Shown piece by piece: positions 18,696 through 28,449 of a stretch of 64,000 nt of DNA. A program made the position numbers and the translations under genes. The stretch is from Plantactinospora endophytica (GTDB lineage Bacteria; Actinomycetota; Actinomycetes; Mycobacteriales; Micromonosporaceae), in the NCBI RefSeq assembly GCF_016862915.1, contig NZ_BONW01000042.1, positions 242,028 through 306,027 on the forward strand, in the 5' to 3' direction. The notes below the pieces were generated by a model. It saw only the letters and a list, made by a program, of their open reading frames with translations. It did no database searches and was not told where the DNA came from. Every line of letters begins with the position of its first letter. Positions within the stretch are counted from its first letter, which is position 1.

Positions 18696-19555
18696 CCACG
18701 ATGAACCTGGAGCAGGCGCCGGTGCGGACCTGGCTGCCTCCGGACCCGACCGATCCCCGGCCCCGCTTCGTCGACCTGCTGGCGGCGGAGTGGACGAAGA
18801 TGCGTACGGTCCGCTCGACGTTCTGGGCCCTGCTGGCCATGGTGGTCATCTCGACCGCCCTGGCCTGGGTCGCGACGGCCGTCATGGCGAGCCAGTGGGA
18901 CACCCTGTCGGCGGAGGACCGGGCGTACCTCGTCGCCGATCCGGTCGGACTGATCTTCCAGCCCGCCGCGTCGTACGCGCAGATCGCGATCTGCGTGCTG
19001 GCCGTGATGGCCATCGCCGGCGAGTACTCCACCGGCACCATGCGGACCACCCTGGCCGCGGTACCCCGGCGGTGGCCGGTGGTGGCGGCCAAGGCCGGTG
19101 TCTTCGCCGTCGTCGCGTTCGTCGCCACCGAGATCGTCGCGATCGGGGTCTACCTGCTCGGCCGCGCGTACCTCAGCCCGCACGTGGAGGTCGGCACCGA
19201 CCTGCGACCGATCCTCGGATTCGGCCTCTATCTGATCACTATCGGGTTGTTCGCCCTCGCGCTGGCGACCGTGTTGCGGCACGTGGCGGGGTCGATCACC
19301 GCGGTACTGGCCCTTATCATCGTCGTGCCCAACGTCGGGTCGTTCCTGCCCGGCAAGTGGGGCGAGTACGCGAGCACCTACCTGCCGGGTGGCGACGGTG
19401 GACAGATGATCATGTCGTCCGGGCAGAACCCCGGCGCGGTGGTGACGCCGTGGCAGGGCTACGGGGTACTGCTGGCCTGGGCGGTCGCGGCACTCGTGCT
19501 CGCCGCGGTCACGCTGGCCCGCCGGAGCGCACCACCGTCCCGGTCGGCGATCTGA
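18692..19555 (+). CDS. ABC transporter permease (ABC-2 family)
   Basis: 287 aa. A cytoplasmic start with LLAAEWTKMRTVRSTFW, the common opening of actinobacterial ABC-2 permeases, is followed by about six hydrophobic spans. The GTG at 18692 is inside the stop of the ATPase gene and has AAGGAGG 7 nt upstream. It forms the membrane part of the transporter with the ATPase. Confidence 0.9.
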   Translation: MTTMNLEQAPVRTWLPPDPTDPRPRFVDLLAAEWTKMRTVRSTFWALLAMVVISTALAWVATAVMASQWDTLSAEDRAYLVADPVGLIFQPAASYAQIAICVLAVMAIAGEYSTGTMRTTLAAVPRRWPVVAAKAGVFAVVAFVATEIVAIGVYLLGRAYLSPHVEVGTDLRPILGFGLYLITIGLFALALATVLRHVAGSITAVLALIIVVPNVGSFLPGKWGEYASTYLPGGDGGQMIMSSGQNPGAVVTPWQGYGVLLAWAVAALVLAAVTLARRSAPPSRSAI

Positions 19556-19585
19556 CCGGTGTCCGATCGAGCAGCGAGGGGATTC

Positions 19586-20290
19586 GTGTTGAAGAAGCAG
19601 ACGCCGTGGTGGAGGGCCCAGTTCACCCGCGACACCTGGAGCCGCGCGCTGTACGTCGTACTGTCCGCGGTGCTCGGCGTCCTCTACTTCACCTTCGTAC
19701 TGCTGGGGCTGGCGCTGGCGCTCTACGCGTTGCTCGTCGTCGTCGGCGCGTTCGTGCTGGCCGGCACGTTCGCGCTGGCGCGGGCGATCGCCCGGTGGGA
19801 GCGGGCCAGGGCCGGCGCCATGCTCGGGCTGACCATCGTCGCCCCCACCTACCGGCAGCCGCAGCGCCCCGGACTGCTGCGCCGCTTCGGCGCCCGGCTG
19901 CGCGACCCGCAGACCTGGAAGGACATCTCGTACGCGCTGCTCAGCCTGCCGATCGGGGCGGTGTGCTTCATGCTGGTGGCGGCGCTCGGCCAGATGATCT
20001 TCCGAGCGGTCACGTACCCGTTCATCGCGCTCGCCGAGAACACCTATGCGACCGACTGGGGCGGCCCGACGTACGTCGGCGCGGTCGCCCTGCACAGCGG
20101 GCAGGGGCTGTTCGCGCTCTTCCTCCTGCCGCTGATCGTGCGCGGGCTCACCAGGCTCCAGACGGCCACCGTCGGCTGGCTGCTCGCCGCCGGCCCGACG
20201 GGGCAACTCGACCGTCCCCACGCCACCGGGCACGATGGAGCGGATGGCAACCTCGGCGCATCTTCGGTCAGTCGGCCGGTGGCTCGGTAA
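19586..20290 (+). CDS. Membrane sensor-domain protein
   Basis: 234 aa with four or more membrane segments in two hairpins, and a soluble loop between them. It looks like the stand-alone putative sensor domain that is often fused to, or next to, NarL-type histidine kinases; the following kinase has a similar N-terminal region. GTG 19586 with GAGGGG 4 nt upstream was chosen; an in-frame GTG at 19559 lacks an RBS. Its end overlaps the kinase gene by 56 nt, so both are likely translated together. No catalytic residues are visible. Confidence 0.7.
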   Translation: MLKKQTPWWRAQFTRDTWSRALYVVLSAVLGVLYFTFVLLGLALALYALLVVVGAFVLAGTFALARAIARWERARAGAMLGLTIVAPTYRQPQRPGLLRRFGARLRDPQTWKDISYALLSLPIGAVCFMLVAALGQMIFRAVTYPFIALAENTYATDWGGPTYVGAVALHSGQGLFALFLLPLIVRGLTRLQTATVGWLLAAGPTGQLDRPHATGHDGADGNLGASSVSRPVAR

Positions 20291-21575
20291 CGTGCTGCGC
20301 AGCCCGCTACGCCCCCAGGCGTGGCGGGACCTGGCCACCGTGGCGGTCGGGCTGCCACTGTCACTGGTCGGCTTCGTGTACGTGACGGTGTTCTTCGCGA
20401 TCGGGGCGGCCCTGCTGGTCACCCCGATCGGACTCTGGGTCGTCGCGGTCGCGCTGGCCGGCGCCCGCCGGCTCGGCCGGGTACATCTCCCGCTGGTCGG
20501 CACGCCGACCGGAGAACCGGTGCCGGTGCCACGGCTGTCGCTGCCGCCGGGACCGGTCGGGCCGCTGGTCTGGCGGCGGGCGATCCTCACCGACACGATC
20601 AGTTGGCGCAGCGCCGCGTACCTGGTGGTCAAACTCCCCTTCGCGGTCCTCTGCGGCGCGATCGCGCTGCTGTTCTGGATCTACGGGCTGCTGCTGGTCG
20701 CCTATCCGCTGCTGCGTCCGTTCAACGGCTTCGACCTGACCGCCGGGGACGGCACCGTGCGTCGGGGCCTCCGGGTCGGCGGCGAGGTACTCGACACCTG
20801 GCCGACCATCCTCGCCGTCTCGCTGGTCGGCCTCTTCCTGCTGCTGGTGGCCCCGTACGCGCTGCGCAACGCGATCGCGCTGGACGGGGCGCTGGCCAGG
20901 GCGATGCTCGGCGCCACCGCCGAGGAGCGGGTGCGGCAGCTACAGCAGCAGCGCCAGCAGATGGTCAACGACAGCACCGCCATCCTGCGCGGCATCGAAC
21001 GCGACCTGCACGACGGCACCCAGGCGCACCTGGTCGCGCTGGCCATCCACCTCACGATCATCAAGGAGGCGCTGGCCGCCGGCTCGGCCGAGGGCGTCAC
21101 CCAGGCCCGCACCGAGGCGGGGACGGCCCAGGTCCGCGCCAAGCAGGCAATCGCGGAACTGCGCGAGCTGGTCCGGGGTTTCCATCCGCCGGTACTCGAC
21201 GCCGGTCTCGAACCGGCACTGCAGACCCTCGCCTCCGGCTGCGCGGTACCGGTCGAGTGCACCGTCAACCTCCGCGAACGCGCGCCCACCTCGATCGAGT
21301 CGATCGCCTACTTCTGCGTCGCCGAACTGCTGACCAACGTGACCAAGCACAGCCGGGCGTACCGGGCCCGGGTCGACGTCTCCGACGACGCCGGGCGGCT
21401 GCGGGTCACGGTGACCGACGACGGGGTCGGCGGCGCCACCGTCGGCGGCGGCTCGGGACTCACCGGCCTGCTGCGCCGGGTCGGCGCCGTGGACGGCCGG
21501 CTCACAGTGGACAGTCCGGTCGGCGGGCCCACCGTGGCGACGGTCGAGCTACCCGCCCGACTGGCCGACGGGTAG
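20235..21575 (+). CDS. Sensor histidine kinase (NarL/HisKA_3 type) with membrane sensor domain
   Basis: 446 aa. The N-terminal 230 residues contain several membrane spans and match the sensor-like protein encoded just upstream. A HisKA_3 dimerisation segment follows with the phosphorylated histidine in ERDLHDGTQ near residue 258, then a HATPase domain with VAELLTNVTKHS and the G-box VTDDGVGGA. The partner response regulator starts 11 nt downstream. The ligand is unknown; kinases beside ABC exporters often sense the exported or a competing antibiotic. ATG 20235 and ATG 20244 are both possible starts. Confidence 0.92.
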   Translation: MERMATSAHLRSVGRWLGNVLRSPLRPQAWRDLATVAVGLPLSLVGFVYVTVFFAIGAALLVTPIGLWVVAVALAGARRLGRVHLPLVGTPTGEPVPVPRLSLPPGPVGPLVWRRAILTDTISWRSAAYLVVKLPFAVLCGAIALLFWIYGLLLVAYPLLRPFNGFDLTAGDGTVRRGLRVGGEVLDTWPTILAVSLVGLFLLLVAPYALRNAIALDGALARAMLGATAEERVRQLQQQRQQMVNDSTAILRGIERDLHDGTQAHLVALAIHLTIIKEALAAGSAEGVTQARTEAGTAQVRAKQAIAELRELVRGFHPPVLDAGLEPALQTLASGCAVPVECTVNLRERAPTSIESIAYFCVAELLTNVTKHSRAYRARVDVSDDAGRLRVTVTDDGVGGATVGGGSGLTGLLRRVGAVDGRLTVDSPVGGPTVATVELPARLADG

Positions 21576-21586
21576 CCTTTCGCAGC

Positions 21587-22231
21587 GTGCGTATCGTCGT
21601 CGCGGAAGACACCCGGATCCTCCGGGACGGCCTGGTGCAGCTCCTACGCATGCGCGGCCAGGAGATCGTGGCGGCGGTCGGTGACGGCGAGGCACTCCGC
21701 GAGGCGGTGGCCGAGCACGACCCGGACGTCGCGGTCATCGACGTACGGATGCCGCCCACCTTCACCGACGAGGGCCTGCGCGCCGCGGTGGACCTGCGCC
21801 GGAGCAAGCCCAAGCTCGGAGTACTGATCTTCTCGCAGTACGTCGAGACACGCTTCGCCGTCGACATCCTCGCCGGCCGCTCGGACGGCGTGGGCTATCT
21901 GCTCAAGGAGCGCGTCGCCGACATCGACGAGTTCGTCGACGCCCTGCACCGGGTGCACAACGGCGGCACCGCACTCGACCCCGAGGTGGTGTCCCAACTG
22001 GTCGGTGCGAGCCGCAAGCGACCGGCCCTGGAGGCGCTCAGCCCGCGCGAGCGCGAGGTGCTGTCGTTGATGGCACAGGGGCTCAGCAACGCGACCATCG
22101 CGAACACCCTGGTCGTCACCGAGCGGGCGGTGGAGAAGCACGTGTCGAACATCTTCCTGAAGCTCGACCTGCCGCCGTCCGAGGTCGGCCACCGCCGGGT
22201 CCTCGCGGTGCTGCGCTACCTCGACTCCTGA
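21587..22231 (+). CDS. Response regulator, NarL/LuxR type
   Basis: 214 aa. Receiver domain with acidic pocket VVAEDTR, phosphoacceptor Asp near residue 52 in VAVIDVRMPP and the conserved lysine in YLLKERV; C-terminal LuxR helix-turn-helix with LSPREREVLSLMAQG and VEKHVSNIFLKL. It starts with GTG 11 nt after the kinase gene. Probable targets are the promoter of its own ABC operon and the divergent hydroxylase-SARP promoter. Confidence 0.93.
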   Translation: MRIVVAEDTRILRDGLVQLLRMRGQEIVAAVGDGEALREAVAEHDPDVAVIDVRMPPTFTDEGLRAAVDLRRSKPKLGVLIFSQYVETRFAVDILAGRSDGVGYLLKERVADIDEFVDALHRVHNGGTALDPEVVSQLVGASRKRPALEALSPREREVLSLMAQGLSNATIANTLVVTERAVEKHVSNIFLKLDLPPSEVGHRRVLAVLRYLDS

Positions 22232-22273
22232 CCTCTCCGCAGCCGGACGGTCGCACCTGGACTCCTGCACAGG

Positions 22274-22300
22274 CGTCACCCGAAGCTTCGGATCGTGACG
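22274..22300. terminator. Hairpin between convergent genes
   Basis: CGTCAC (22274-22279) and GTGACG (22295-22300) flank the self-complementary CCGAAGCTTCGG (22280-22291). It lies in the 93-nt gap between the convergent response regulator and lipoprotein genes and could serve both strands. Confidence 0.4.
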
Positions 22301-22324
22301 GGACGTCGTCGGCGTCGCGCGCTC

Positions 22325-23179
22325 TCACGCGGGATTCTCCCGCAGCAGCCGGGAGAGCAGGGCGCCGCGTTTCGTCAACTCCTGCCTCGCCCGCGCGAAA
22401 ACCTCGGGGTTCCGGTCGAGTTCGGCATTCTGGTACTCGGCCTCGACCGTCGACGCCACCGCCACCAGTCGGGTGCGTCCCTTGCAGGAGATGTCGTCGA
22501 GCGCCACGCCGATCTGGACCGCGCTGGGCGTGTCCCCCTCACCGTCCCACCGGGGGTCCCCGGCGGCCCGGAACGGATCCTGGTACGCGTGGCCGTGTTC
22601 CCGCATGCAGTCGGACCAGTCCACGAAGGCGGCGCGGACGCGGTCGTCCGACACGGTCCGGCGGAACACCTGCACGCCCAGATCTCCGACCCGCTGCGCG
22701 CTCGCGTCGTCGTCGACCGCCCGCACGACGCCGCGCGCCCTACGTCCGCACGCGCCGACCGCCTGCCCTTCCTCGCCGGAGACGCTGTCCAGCGGTTTCG
22801 GGTCCGCCGTCCCGCGTGACTCCCTGCTGAGCCGGTACCCGTGGGCCCGGCTGATGCCCGGATCGGTCACCCCGTACCGGCGGGACTTGTACTCCCTGAT
22901 CGTCCTGGCGATCCAACCGGTACCCGCCGGGAAGCCGGACGTGGAGTCGAAACCGGCCGCGCGCATGCACCTCCGGGTGACGCGGTCGACCAGATTCTCC
23001 AGATCCTCGCGTTGTTCCGGAGTCAGTTCGTAGTCGTCGAACGGAAGCTTCGGGTAGGACGAGCCCTGACGCGTATCGACGGGTGCGGTGGCCACGACCT
23101 GATTCGGCGGTGCCGATTGGCCGCACCCGCAGGTCAGAAATGCGACAACCACCGTCGCCGCGACAAGCCGAAATCTCAT
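22325..23179 (-). CDS. Putative lipoprotein of unknown function
   Basis: 284 aa. It begins with MRFRLVAATVVVAFLTCGCG, a signal peptide with a lipobox-like LTCGC, though the residues before the cysteine are not ideal. The mature part is hydrophilic with four further cysteines and no domain I recognise. ATG 23179 has AGGAGAGG upstream; the frame extends to 23221 without a better site. Small actinobacterial lipoproteins of this kind are common at cluster borders. Function cannot be given. Confidence 0.7.
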   Translation of the reverse strand: MRFRLVAATVVVAFLTCGCGQSAPPNQVVATAPVDTRQGSSYPKLPFDDYELTPEQREDLENLVDRVTRRCMRAAGFDSTSGFPAGTGWIARTIREYKSRRYGVTDPGISRAHGYRLSRESRGTADPKPLDSVSGEEGQAVGACGRRARGVVRAVDDDASAQRVGDLGVQVFRRTVSDDRVRAAFVDWSDCMREHGHAYQDPFRAAGDPRWDGEGDTPSAVQIGVALDDISCKGRTRLVAVASTVEAEYQNAELDRNPEVFARARQELTKRGALLSRLLRENPA

Positions 23180-23277
23180 GATCCTCTCCTGGTTCGGTAC
23201 GCCGAACGCGGTTCGCCCCACCCGTGTCCCGTCGAGGTGTCGGCGAACCGCGTCCGTCAGGTGGGCTGGTTACCCGC

Positions 23278-23745
23278 TCACCGGCAGTTGTTGACGTTGA
23301 TGGACGCCTCGTTGTTGCGCAGATAGCCGTTGAGGTTGCCGGCGTGTCCCGGGCTCAGCCAGTTGTTGTCACGCCAGTCGCCGTACGGGCCGGTGAATCC
23401 CGGAGAGATCCATGTGGTGACGTTGCAGTTGGCCGTGTGGTTTCCCATCGAGGCGGCGTTGTTCCGGACCGCCTGGCCGGCGCCGGCCGTACCGGTACCG
23501 CCGTTGGAGAACGTGTAGCCGCTCAGGTTGGAGTAGCTCGTCCCACCCGGTCGCCAGCTCGCGTTGGTCAGGCCGGGGCTGTAGTAGAGGCAGAGGTACG
23601 TTCCGCAGGGCTGCCAGAACGACGACCAGGTGTCGATGTTCGCGGCCTGGGCGGGGGAAGCCAGTCCGACGGCAATCCCGCTGGCCGCGACCGCTCCGGC
23701 GGCCAGAACGGCCACCCGGGTACGCAGCGCGCTGATGCTGTTCAA
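23278..23745 (-). CDS. Small secreted protein, possibly peptidase-inhibitor I36-like
   Basis: 155 aa with a Sec signal (hydrophobic VAVLAAGAVAASGIAVGLA, cleavage after SPAQA). The mature 120 residues contain CGTYLCLYYSPG, SNLSGYTF, AVRNNAAS, a cysteine in NCNVTTW and a final NNCR. The beta-rich, aromatic, four-cysteine pattern is like secreted actinobacterial inhibitor/crystallin-fold proteins, but I place it there only weakly. AGAAAGGG lies about 16 nt upstream of the ATG. Confidence 0.7.
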   Translation of the reverse strand: MNSISALRTRVAVLAAGAVAASGIAVGLASPAQAANIDTWSSFWQPCGTYLCLYYSPGLTNASWRPGGTSYSNLSGYTFSNGGTGTAGAGQAVRNNAASMGNHTANCNVTTWISPGFTGPYGDWRDNNWLSPGHAGNLNGYLRNNEASINVNNCR

Positions 23746-24124
23746 TGTCGATCCCTTTCTCGGAGGTGATGTCGCCGGCCGAAACTGCCGGCCTACTGTT
23801 TTCGGTGCCGGTCACGGTTCGTGCGGAGGGAATCCGTTCGCGTCTCCTTTCGGAAGGGTCGACCTCGGCGTGTCCGGGCCGTTCCGCCGCGACCAGCCTG
23901 TCCGGCCGGCATCACCGGCTCGCCGGACGTCGCAGCGACGCCGCGCCGGTCCGCGCACCGGCGCAGACAATTCCGCTGGTGTCAATATCTGGCACCGTCT
24001 TTTCGGCGTCCCGCATCGGCTGCCACCGGCAACTGTTCGCGTCCTGGTTACCGTCGCCGAGTAGCCTGACTCTGCGCTTACGTATCCCTGACGCTGGACA
24101 TCAGCGTCACGAGCCGGGGGAATC
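23746..24124. promoter_or_regulatory. Divergent promoter region of secreted protein and AfsR-like regulator
   Basis: About 380 nt with no supported gene. A perfect dyad TGACGCTG-gacat-CAGCGTCA lies at 24089-24109, ending 15 nt before the ATG of the plus-strand regulator. Its place suits autoregulation of that gene, which is inference. Confidence 0.4.
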
Positions 24125-27100
24125 ATGGACTTCCGGATTCTCGGGCCCCTCGAGGTCTGGGACGGTGACGAACTGCTGCCTGTCGCCGCGGCCAAGCAGC
24201 GGGTGGTGCTGGCGCTCCTGCTGCTGCACGTGGACCGTGTCGTGTCGATCGACCAACTCATCGACGAGCTGTGGAGTGACCGACCTCCGGCGAACCCCCG
24301 GGCCACCCTGCACGCCCACGTGCACCGGTTACGGCAGAAACTCCGCCAGGCCCGGACGGCGGGCGGCGCGGTGCTGCACACCAGGCCGGACGGCTATCTG
24401 ATTCGGGTGTCGCCGCACGCGCTGGACCATCGCCGCTGGCAGCGGCTGGTGGCCGAGGGCCGTACCGCGCTGACCGACGGTGCCGCCACGGTCGCCGTCG
24501 CCCGGCTGCGAGCGGCACTGTCGCTGTGGCGCGGGCCGGCCCTCACCGGAATCGACACCACCGGGATCCGGGCGGCGGCGAGCGGACTGGACGAAGGCCG
24601 CTGGGAGGTGCTGGAGCAGTGCCTGGCGGCGGAACTCGGACTCGGCCGGCACGCGGGCGTCCTGCCGGAGTTGGAGGCTCTCACGGCCGCGCACCCGTAC
24701 CGGGAGGGGCTGACCGGCAAGCTCATGCTCGCCCTGAGCCGCAGCGGCCGACGCGCCGACGCCCTGGCCGCCTTCACCCGGGCCCGGGAACGCCTCGTCG
24801 GCGAACTCGGCGTCGAGCCCGGGGCCGAACTGCGACGCATCCAGCAGGAGATCCTGCGCGGGGAGCACGACCACCACCCGCCGACCGACCCGACGCTACG
24901 CACCGCCGGCACCCCGGGACGGCCCACCTCCGTCGGCCGGGCGTCGACCGGGCCGGCCGCACCGCACGCCGACGCGCGGGGACCAGCCGGACCAGGGATT
25001 CTGACCGACGACCCCGACGACCGCCCCGGCCTGGCCACGCCCGCACCCCCACCGACCCAACCTGCGGTGGAGACGACGGTACCGCCGTGCCTGCTGCCCG
25101 CCCTGCTACCCCGGCTCGTCGGTCGGGCCACCGAGATCGAGCGGGCCCGGCACTACCTGCTCGACCCCGACTACCGGCCCGGCACGCTCGTCGTCACCGG
25201 CCCGGCCGGCGTGGGCAAGACCAGCTTCGTGGTACGAACGGCGCACGCGATCGCGACCGGGTTCCCCGACGGACAGCTCTACGCCGACCTGCGGGGCACC
25301 CAGCCGGCCCCGGTCGACCAGGCGGACGTACTCGGTGGATTCCTGCGGGCGCTCGGCGTGCGCGGCCAAGCCGTGCCCGACGGCCTCACCGGGCGGACGC
25401 ACCTGTACCGGACGCTGCTGGCCCGCCGACGCGTACTCGTCGTACTCGACAACGCCGCCGACGCGCGGCAGGTCGACGACCTACTGCCCAACGGGCCGGG
25501 ATGCGCGGCGATGGTGACGAGCCGGACGAGCCTGGCCCGGCTGCACGGTGCGCGAATGGCGCTGCGGGTGCTCTCGGTCGAACAGGCGCTGACCCTGCTC
25601 GGTGACACCGTCGGCCCGGACCGGATCGCCGAGGAACCCGAAGCCAGCCGGGCGATCGTCGAGCGCTGCGGCCAACTGCCCCTGGCGGTCTGGGTGGCCG
25701 GGGCCAGGCTGGCGGCCCGACCGCACTGGACGCTCGCCTCGATGGCCCGGACGCTGACCGACGAGCACCACCGGCTCGACGAGCTGACCGTCGGCGACGT
25801 CGCGGTACGGGCCAGCGTGGAGCTGACGTACCGGATTCTGGATTCCGACGCCCGGCGGGCGCTGCGGCTGCTCGGCCTGTTGCAGGCCCGCGACTTCGCG
25901 CCCTGGGCGCTGGCGGCATTGCTGGGCACCAGCCTGGTCCGCGCGGAACGGCTGCTGGACGACCTCATCGACGTCCACCTGGTGGAGATCGATTCGACCG
26001 GTCCGCCGAGCGCCCGCTACCGGATCCACGACCTCGTCCGGCTCGTCGCCCGGGAGCGGGCGTTGGACGAGGAGCCGCCGCAGGAGTGCGTCGCGGCGCT
26101 GCGCCGGCTGCTCGGCGCCAGCCTGGACCTGGCCGAGCGGTGCGACCTCGAGTTGAGCGCGGACTTCCTCGGCGTGGCACCGCACCAGATCGACCACTGG
26201 CGGCTCTCGCCCGACGAGGCCGCCGCGCTCACGGTCGAACCGCTGGACTGGTTCGACCGGGAGCACGCGTTCCTGGTCGCCACCGTGTACGACGGTCTCG
26301 GCGCCGAGGCGCTGCCCGGAGCCGGGGCCACGGCGGTCGACCTCGCCGGTTGCCTCGCCTCGTCGCTGACCACGTTCTTCCAGATCCGTAGCCACTTCGA
26401 CGACTGGCGTCGGGTGCAGGACCGCGCCCTGTCCGCCGTTGCGGCCACCGACGACCGCCGGACCGCTCTCAAGCTGCACCGCAGCCTCGGTGAACTGCAC
26501 ACCATCCAGGACCAGTACGTCGAGGCGATGGCCCACTTCCGGGCCGCCCTCGACCACGGCGCACCCCAGCAGCCGGCCTACGAGGCGGCCGTGATCTCCG
26601 GTCTCGGCTACCTGCATCGCCTGCTCGGCAACTACGACACCGCCCTGGACCTCTTCGCCCGGGCGGCGCAGCTCGCCGAGCAGACCGGGAACGTCAACGG
26701 CCTGGTGTACGCGTTGTCCGGGATCGGCGTCGTGCACCTCGAACGCCGGCACTTCGCCCGCGCGCGGGAAGACTTCACCCGCGCCCTCCGGTTCAGCCGG
26801 GAGGCCGGTTACCGCCCGGGCGAGGCGCAGGCCCTGCGTGGCCTCGGCCACGTCGAGCGGGCCGGCGACGAGTACGCCGCCGCCGCGGAGGCGTTCCGGC
26901 ACGCCATGGAGATCAGCAGCGGGTTCGGCGACCGGCTCGGGTACACCCACGCCGCATGCTGGCTGGCCGAGGTCCGGATCCACCAGGACCGTCCCGTGGA
27001 GGCACGTCACCTGCTCGCCCGGTGCCTGTGGACCTACCGCGAGTTCGGCAACGTCTGGGGCGAGGCGTCGACGCTCTGGGTCCTCGCCTGGGCCCAGCTC

Positions 27101-27343
27101 GCCGCCGGCCGCCCCGGGCCGGCCCGTCGACGGGCCACGCAGTCCGTCGCCGTCTGGCGGCGGATCGGCTCACCGTACTGGCTGGCCCGGGCGCTGGACA
27201 CCCTGGCGGACGCCCTCGACCGGGACGGCCGGGCCGAGGCCGCGCGGCGGACCCGGGCCGAGGCCGCCGGCCTGCGGCACGGCCGACCCGAGGGCGACGG
27301 TTCGTCCGGTTCGAGCTTCGTGCGAGGTGGCGACACAGGGTGA
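24125..27343 (+). CDS. AfsR-like SARP regulator with NB-ARC and TPR domains
   Basis: 1072 aa. Winged helix (residues about 1-95, starting MDFRILGPLEVW), BTAD (about 100-245), a low-complexity linker (about 250-320), NB-ARC ATPase with GPAGVGKTSF near 360 and VLVVLDNAAD, a winged-helix segment, and a C-terminal TPR region (about 780-1050) with repeated [FY]xxALxxxxxxGxx spacing. This is the layout of AfsR, a global activator of antibiotic production that binds after phosphorylation. The ATG is preceded by GGGGGAATC. It might act on the peptide cluster 7 kb away or on genes beside it. Confidence 0.92.
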   Translation: MDFRILGPLEVWDGDELLPVAAAKQRVVLALLLLHVDRVVSIDQLIDELWSDRPPANPRATLHAHVHRLRQKLRQARTAGGAVLHTRPDGYLIRVSPHALDHRRWQRLVAEGRTALTDGAATVAVARLRAALSLWRGPALTGIDTTGIRAAASGLDEGRWEVLEQCLAAELGLGRHAGVLPELEALTAAHPYREGLTGKLMLALSRSGRRADALAAFTRARERLVGELGVEPGAELRRIQQEILRGEHDHHPPTDPTLRTAGTPGRPTSVGRASTGPAAPHADARGPAGPGILTDDPDDRPGLATPAPPPTQPAVETTVPPCLLPALLPRLVGRATEIERARHYLLDPDYRPGTLVVTGPAGVGKTSFVVRTAHAIATGFPDGQLYADLRGTQPAPVDQADVLGGFLRALGVRGQAVPDGLTGRTHLYRTLLARRRVLVVLDNAADARQVDDLLPNGPGCAAMVTSRTSLARLHGARMALRVLSVEQALTLLGDTVGPDRIAEEPEASRAIVERCGQLPLAVWVAGARLAARPHWTLASMARTLTDEHHRLDELTVGDVAVRASVELTYRILDSDARRALRLLGLLQARDFAPWALAALLGTSLVRAERLLDDLIDVHLVEIDSTGPPSARYRIHDLVRLVARERALDEEPPQECVAALRRLLGASLDLAERCDLELSADFLGVAPHQIDHWRLSPDEAAALTVEPLDWFDREHAFLVATVYDGLGAEALPGAGATAVDLAGCLASSLTTFFQIRSHFDDWRRVQDRALSAVAATDDRRTALKLHRSLGELHTIQDQYVEAMAHFRAALDHGAPQQPAYEAAVISGLGYLHRLLGNYDTALDLFARAAQLAEQTGNVNGLVYALSGIGVVHLERRHFARAREDFTRALRFSREAGYRPGEAQALRGLGHVERAGDEYAAAAEAFRHAMEISSGFGDRLGYTHAACWLAEVRIHQDRPVEARHLLARCLWTYREFGNVWGEASTLWVLAWAQLAAGRPGPARRRATQSVAVWRRIGSPYWLARALDTLADALDRDGRAEAARRTRAEAAGLRHGRPEGDGSSGSSFVRGGDTG

Positions 27344-27546
27344 CCACCCGTACGCCCGTGCCGCCGGTCGTGGGCGCCGACGGACATGCCGGAGACGTCA
27401 TGGCGACATTCCGCACAGGCCGGGACGGACGTCACGACGGGCGGCGGGATTCCACCTGGAGCCAGGCCGAGGGTGTGTGAATGAGTCCACGCCGTGGTGG
27501 CGGCAGGGGCTATTGACCGGCTACGGCGTCCCGGCGAAAATGCACC

Positions 27547-28449
27547 GTGAGCTCCTCGTTGATCATAGCCAGCCTGCCGATTGCCCTCGGTGTCGTCATG
27601 CTCGGCTTGGGGCTCAGCCTGACGACGGAGGACTTCCGGCGGGTGGGCCGGCATCCGAGGGCGGCCGTGGTCGCCCTGCTGTGTCAGGTCGTGGTGCTGC
27701 CGGTGATCTGTTTCGGTCTGGTGCTCGCGTTCCGGCTCCCGCCGGAGCTGGCGGTCGGGATGATGCTGATCGCCGCGTCACCCGGCGGTCCCACCGCCAA
27801 CCTCTACAGCCACCTGTTCGGCGGGAACGTCGCGCTGAACGTCTCGCTCACCGCGATCAACTCGGCGCTGGTCGTGGTCACCCTGCCGATCGTGGTGAAC
27901 CTGTCGACCGGATACCTCCTGCCGGACAGTGCCGCCCTCGGGTTGCAGTTCGACAAGGTGGTGCAGGTCTTCGTCATCGTGGTCGTCCCGGTCGCGGTCG
28001 GGATGCTCCTTCGCGCGCGGGCGCCCGAGCTGGCGCAGCGGCTCAACCGCCCGGTCCGGGCGCTCTCCGCCGTGGTCCTGGTCGTGGTCATCGGCGCCGT
28101 GCTGTACGGGGAGCGGGCCAACCTCGTCGGCTACTTCGTCTCGGTCGGTCTGGCGGTGCTGGCCTTCAACATCGTGAGCCTGCTGGTCGGCTACACCGTG
28201 CCGCGCCTCGCCGGCGTCGACCGCCGCGCGGCGATCGCGGCCGGATTCGAGATCGGCATCCACAACACCGCGTTCACCATCACCGTCGCGCTGAGCCCGG
28301 CGCTGATGAACAACGCCGAGATGGCCATCCCGGGCGCGGTGTACGGCATCGTGATGTTCTTCACCGCCGCCGGGTTCGGCTGGCTGGTCACCCGTCGTCG
28401 GGCCCAGGAGTCCGTTCCCGGTGCGCAGACGCCGGTCGGGCTCGGGTGA
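27547..28449 (+). CDS. Bile acid:sodium symporter family transporter
   Basis: 300 aa with about ten membrane segments. Family marks: the SPGGPTANLYSHL crossing region, and GFEIGIHNTAFTITVA, the conserved E-x-x-x-x-N-x-x sodium-site motif of BASS proteins. Substrate unknown; bacterial members carry organic anions such as bile salts or 2-oxoacids. The start GTG at 27547 has no strong RBS. Its TGA overlaps the GTG of the next gene (28446-28449), so transporter and regulator are translationally coupled. Confidence 0.88.
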   Translation: MSSSLIIASLPIALGVVMLGLGLSLTTEDFRRVGRHPRAAVVALLCQVVVLPVICFGLVLAFRLPPELAVGMMLIAASPGGPTANLYSHLFGGNVALNVSLTAINSALVVVTLPIVVNLSTGYLLPDSAALGLQFDKVVQVFVIVVVPVAVGMLLRARAPELAQRLNRPVRALSAVVLVVVIGAVLYGERANLVGYFVSVGLAVLAFNIVSLLVGYTVPRLAGVDRRAAIAAGFEIGIHNTAFTITVALSPALMNNAEMAIPGAVYGIVMFFTAAGFGWLVTRRRAQESVPGAQTPVGLG

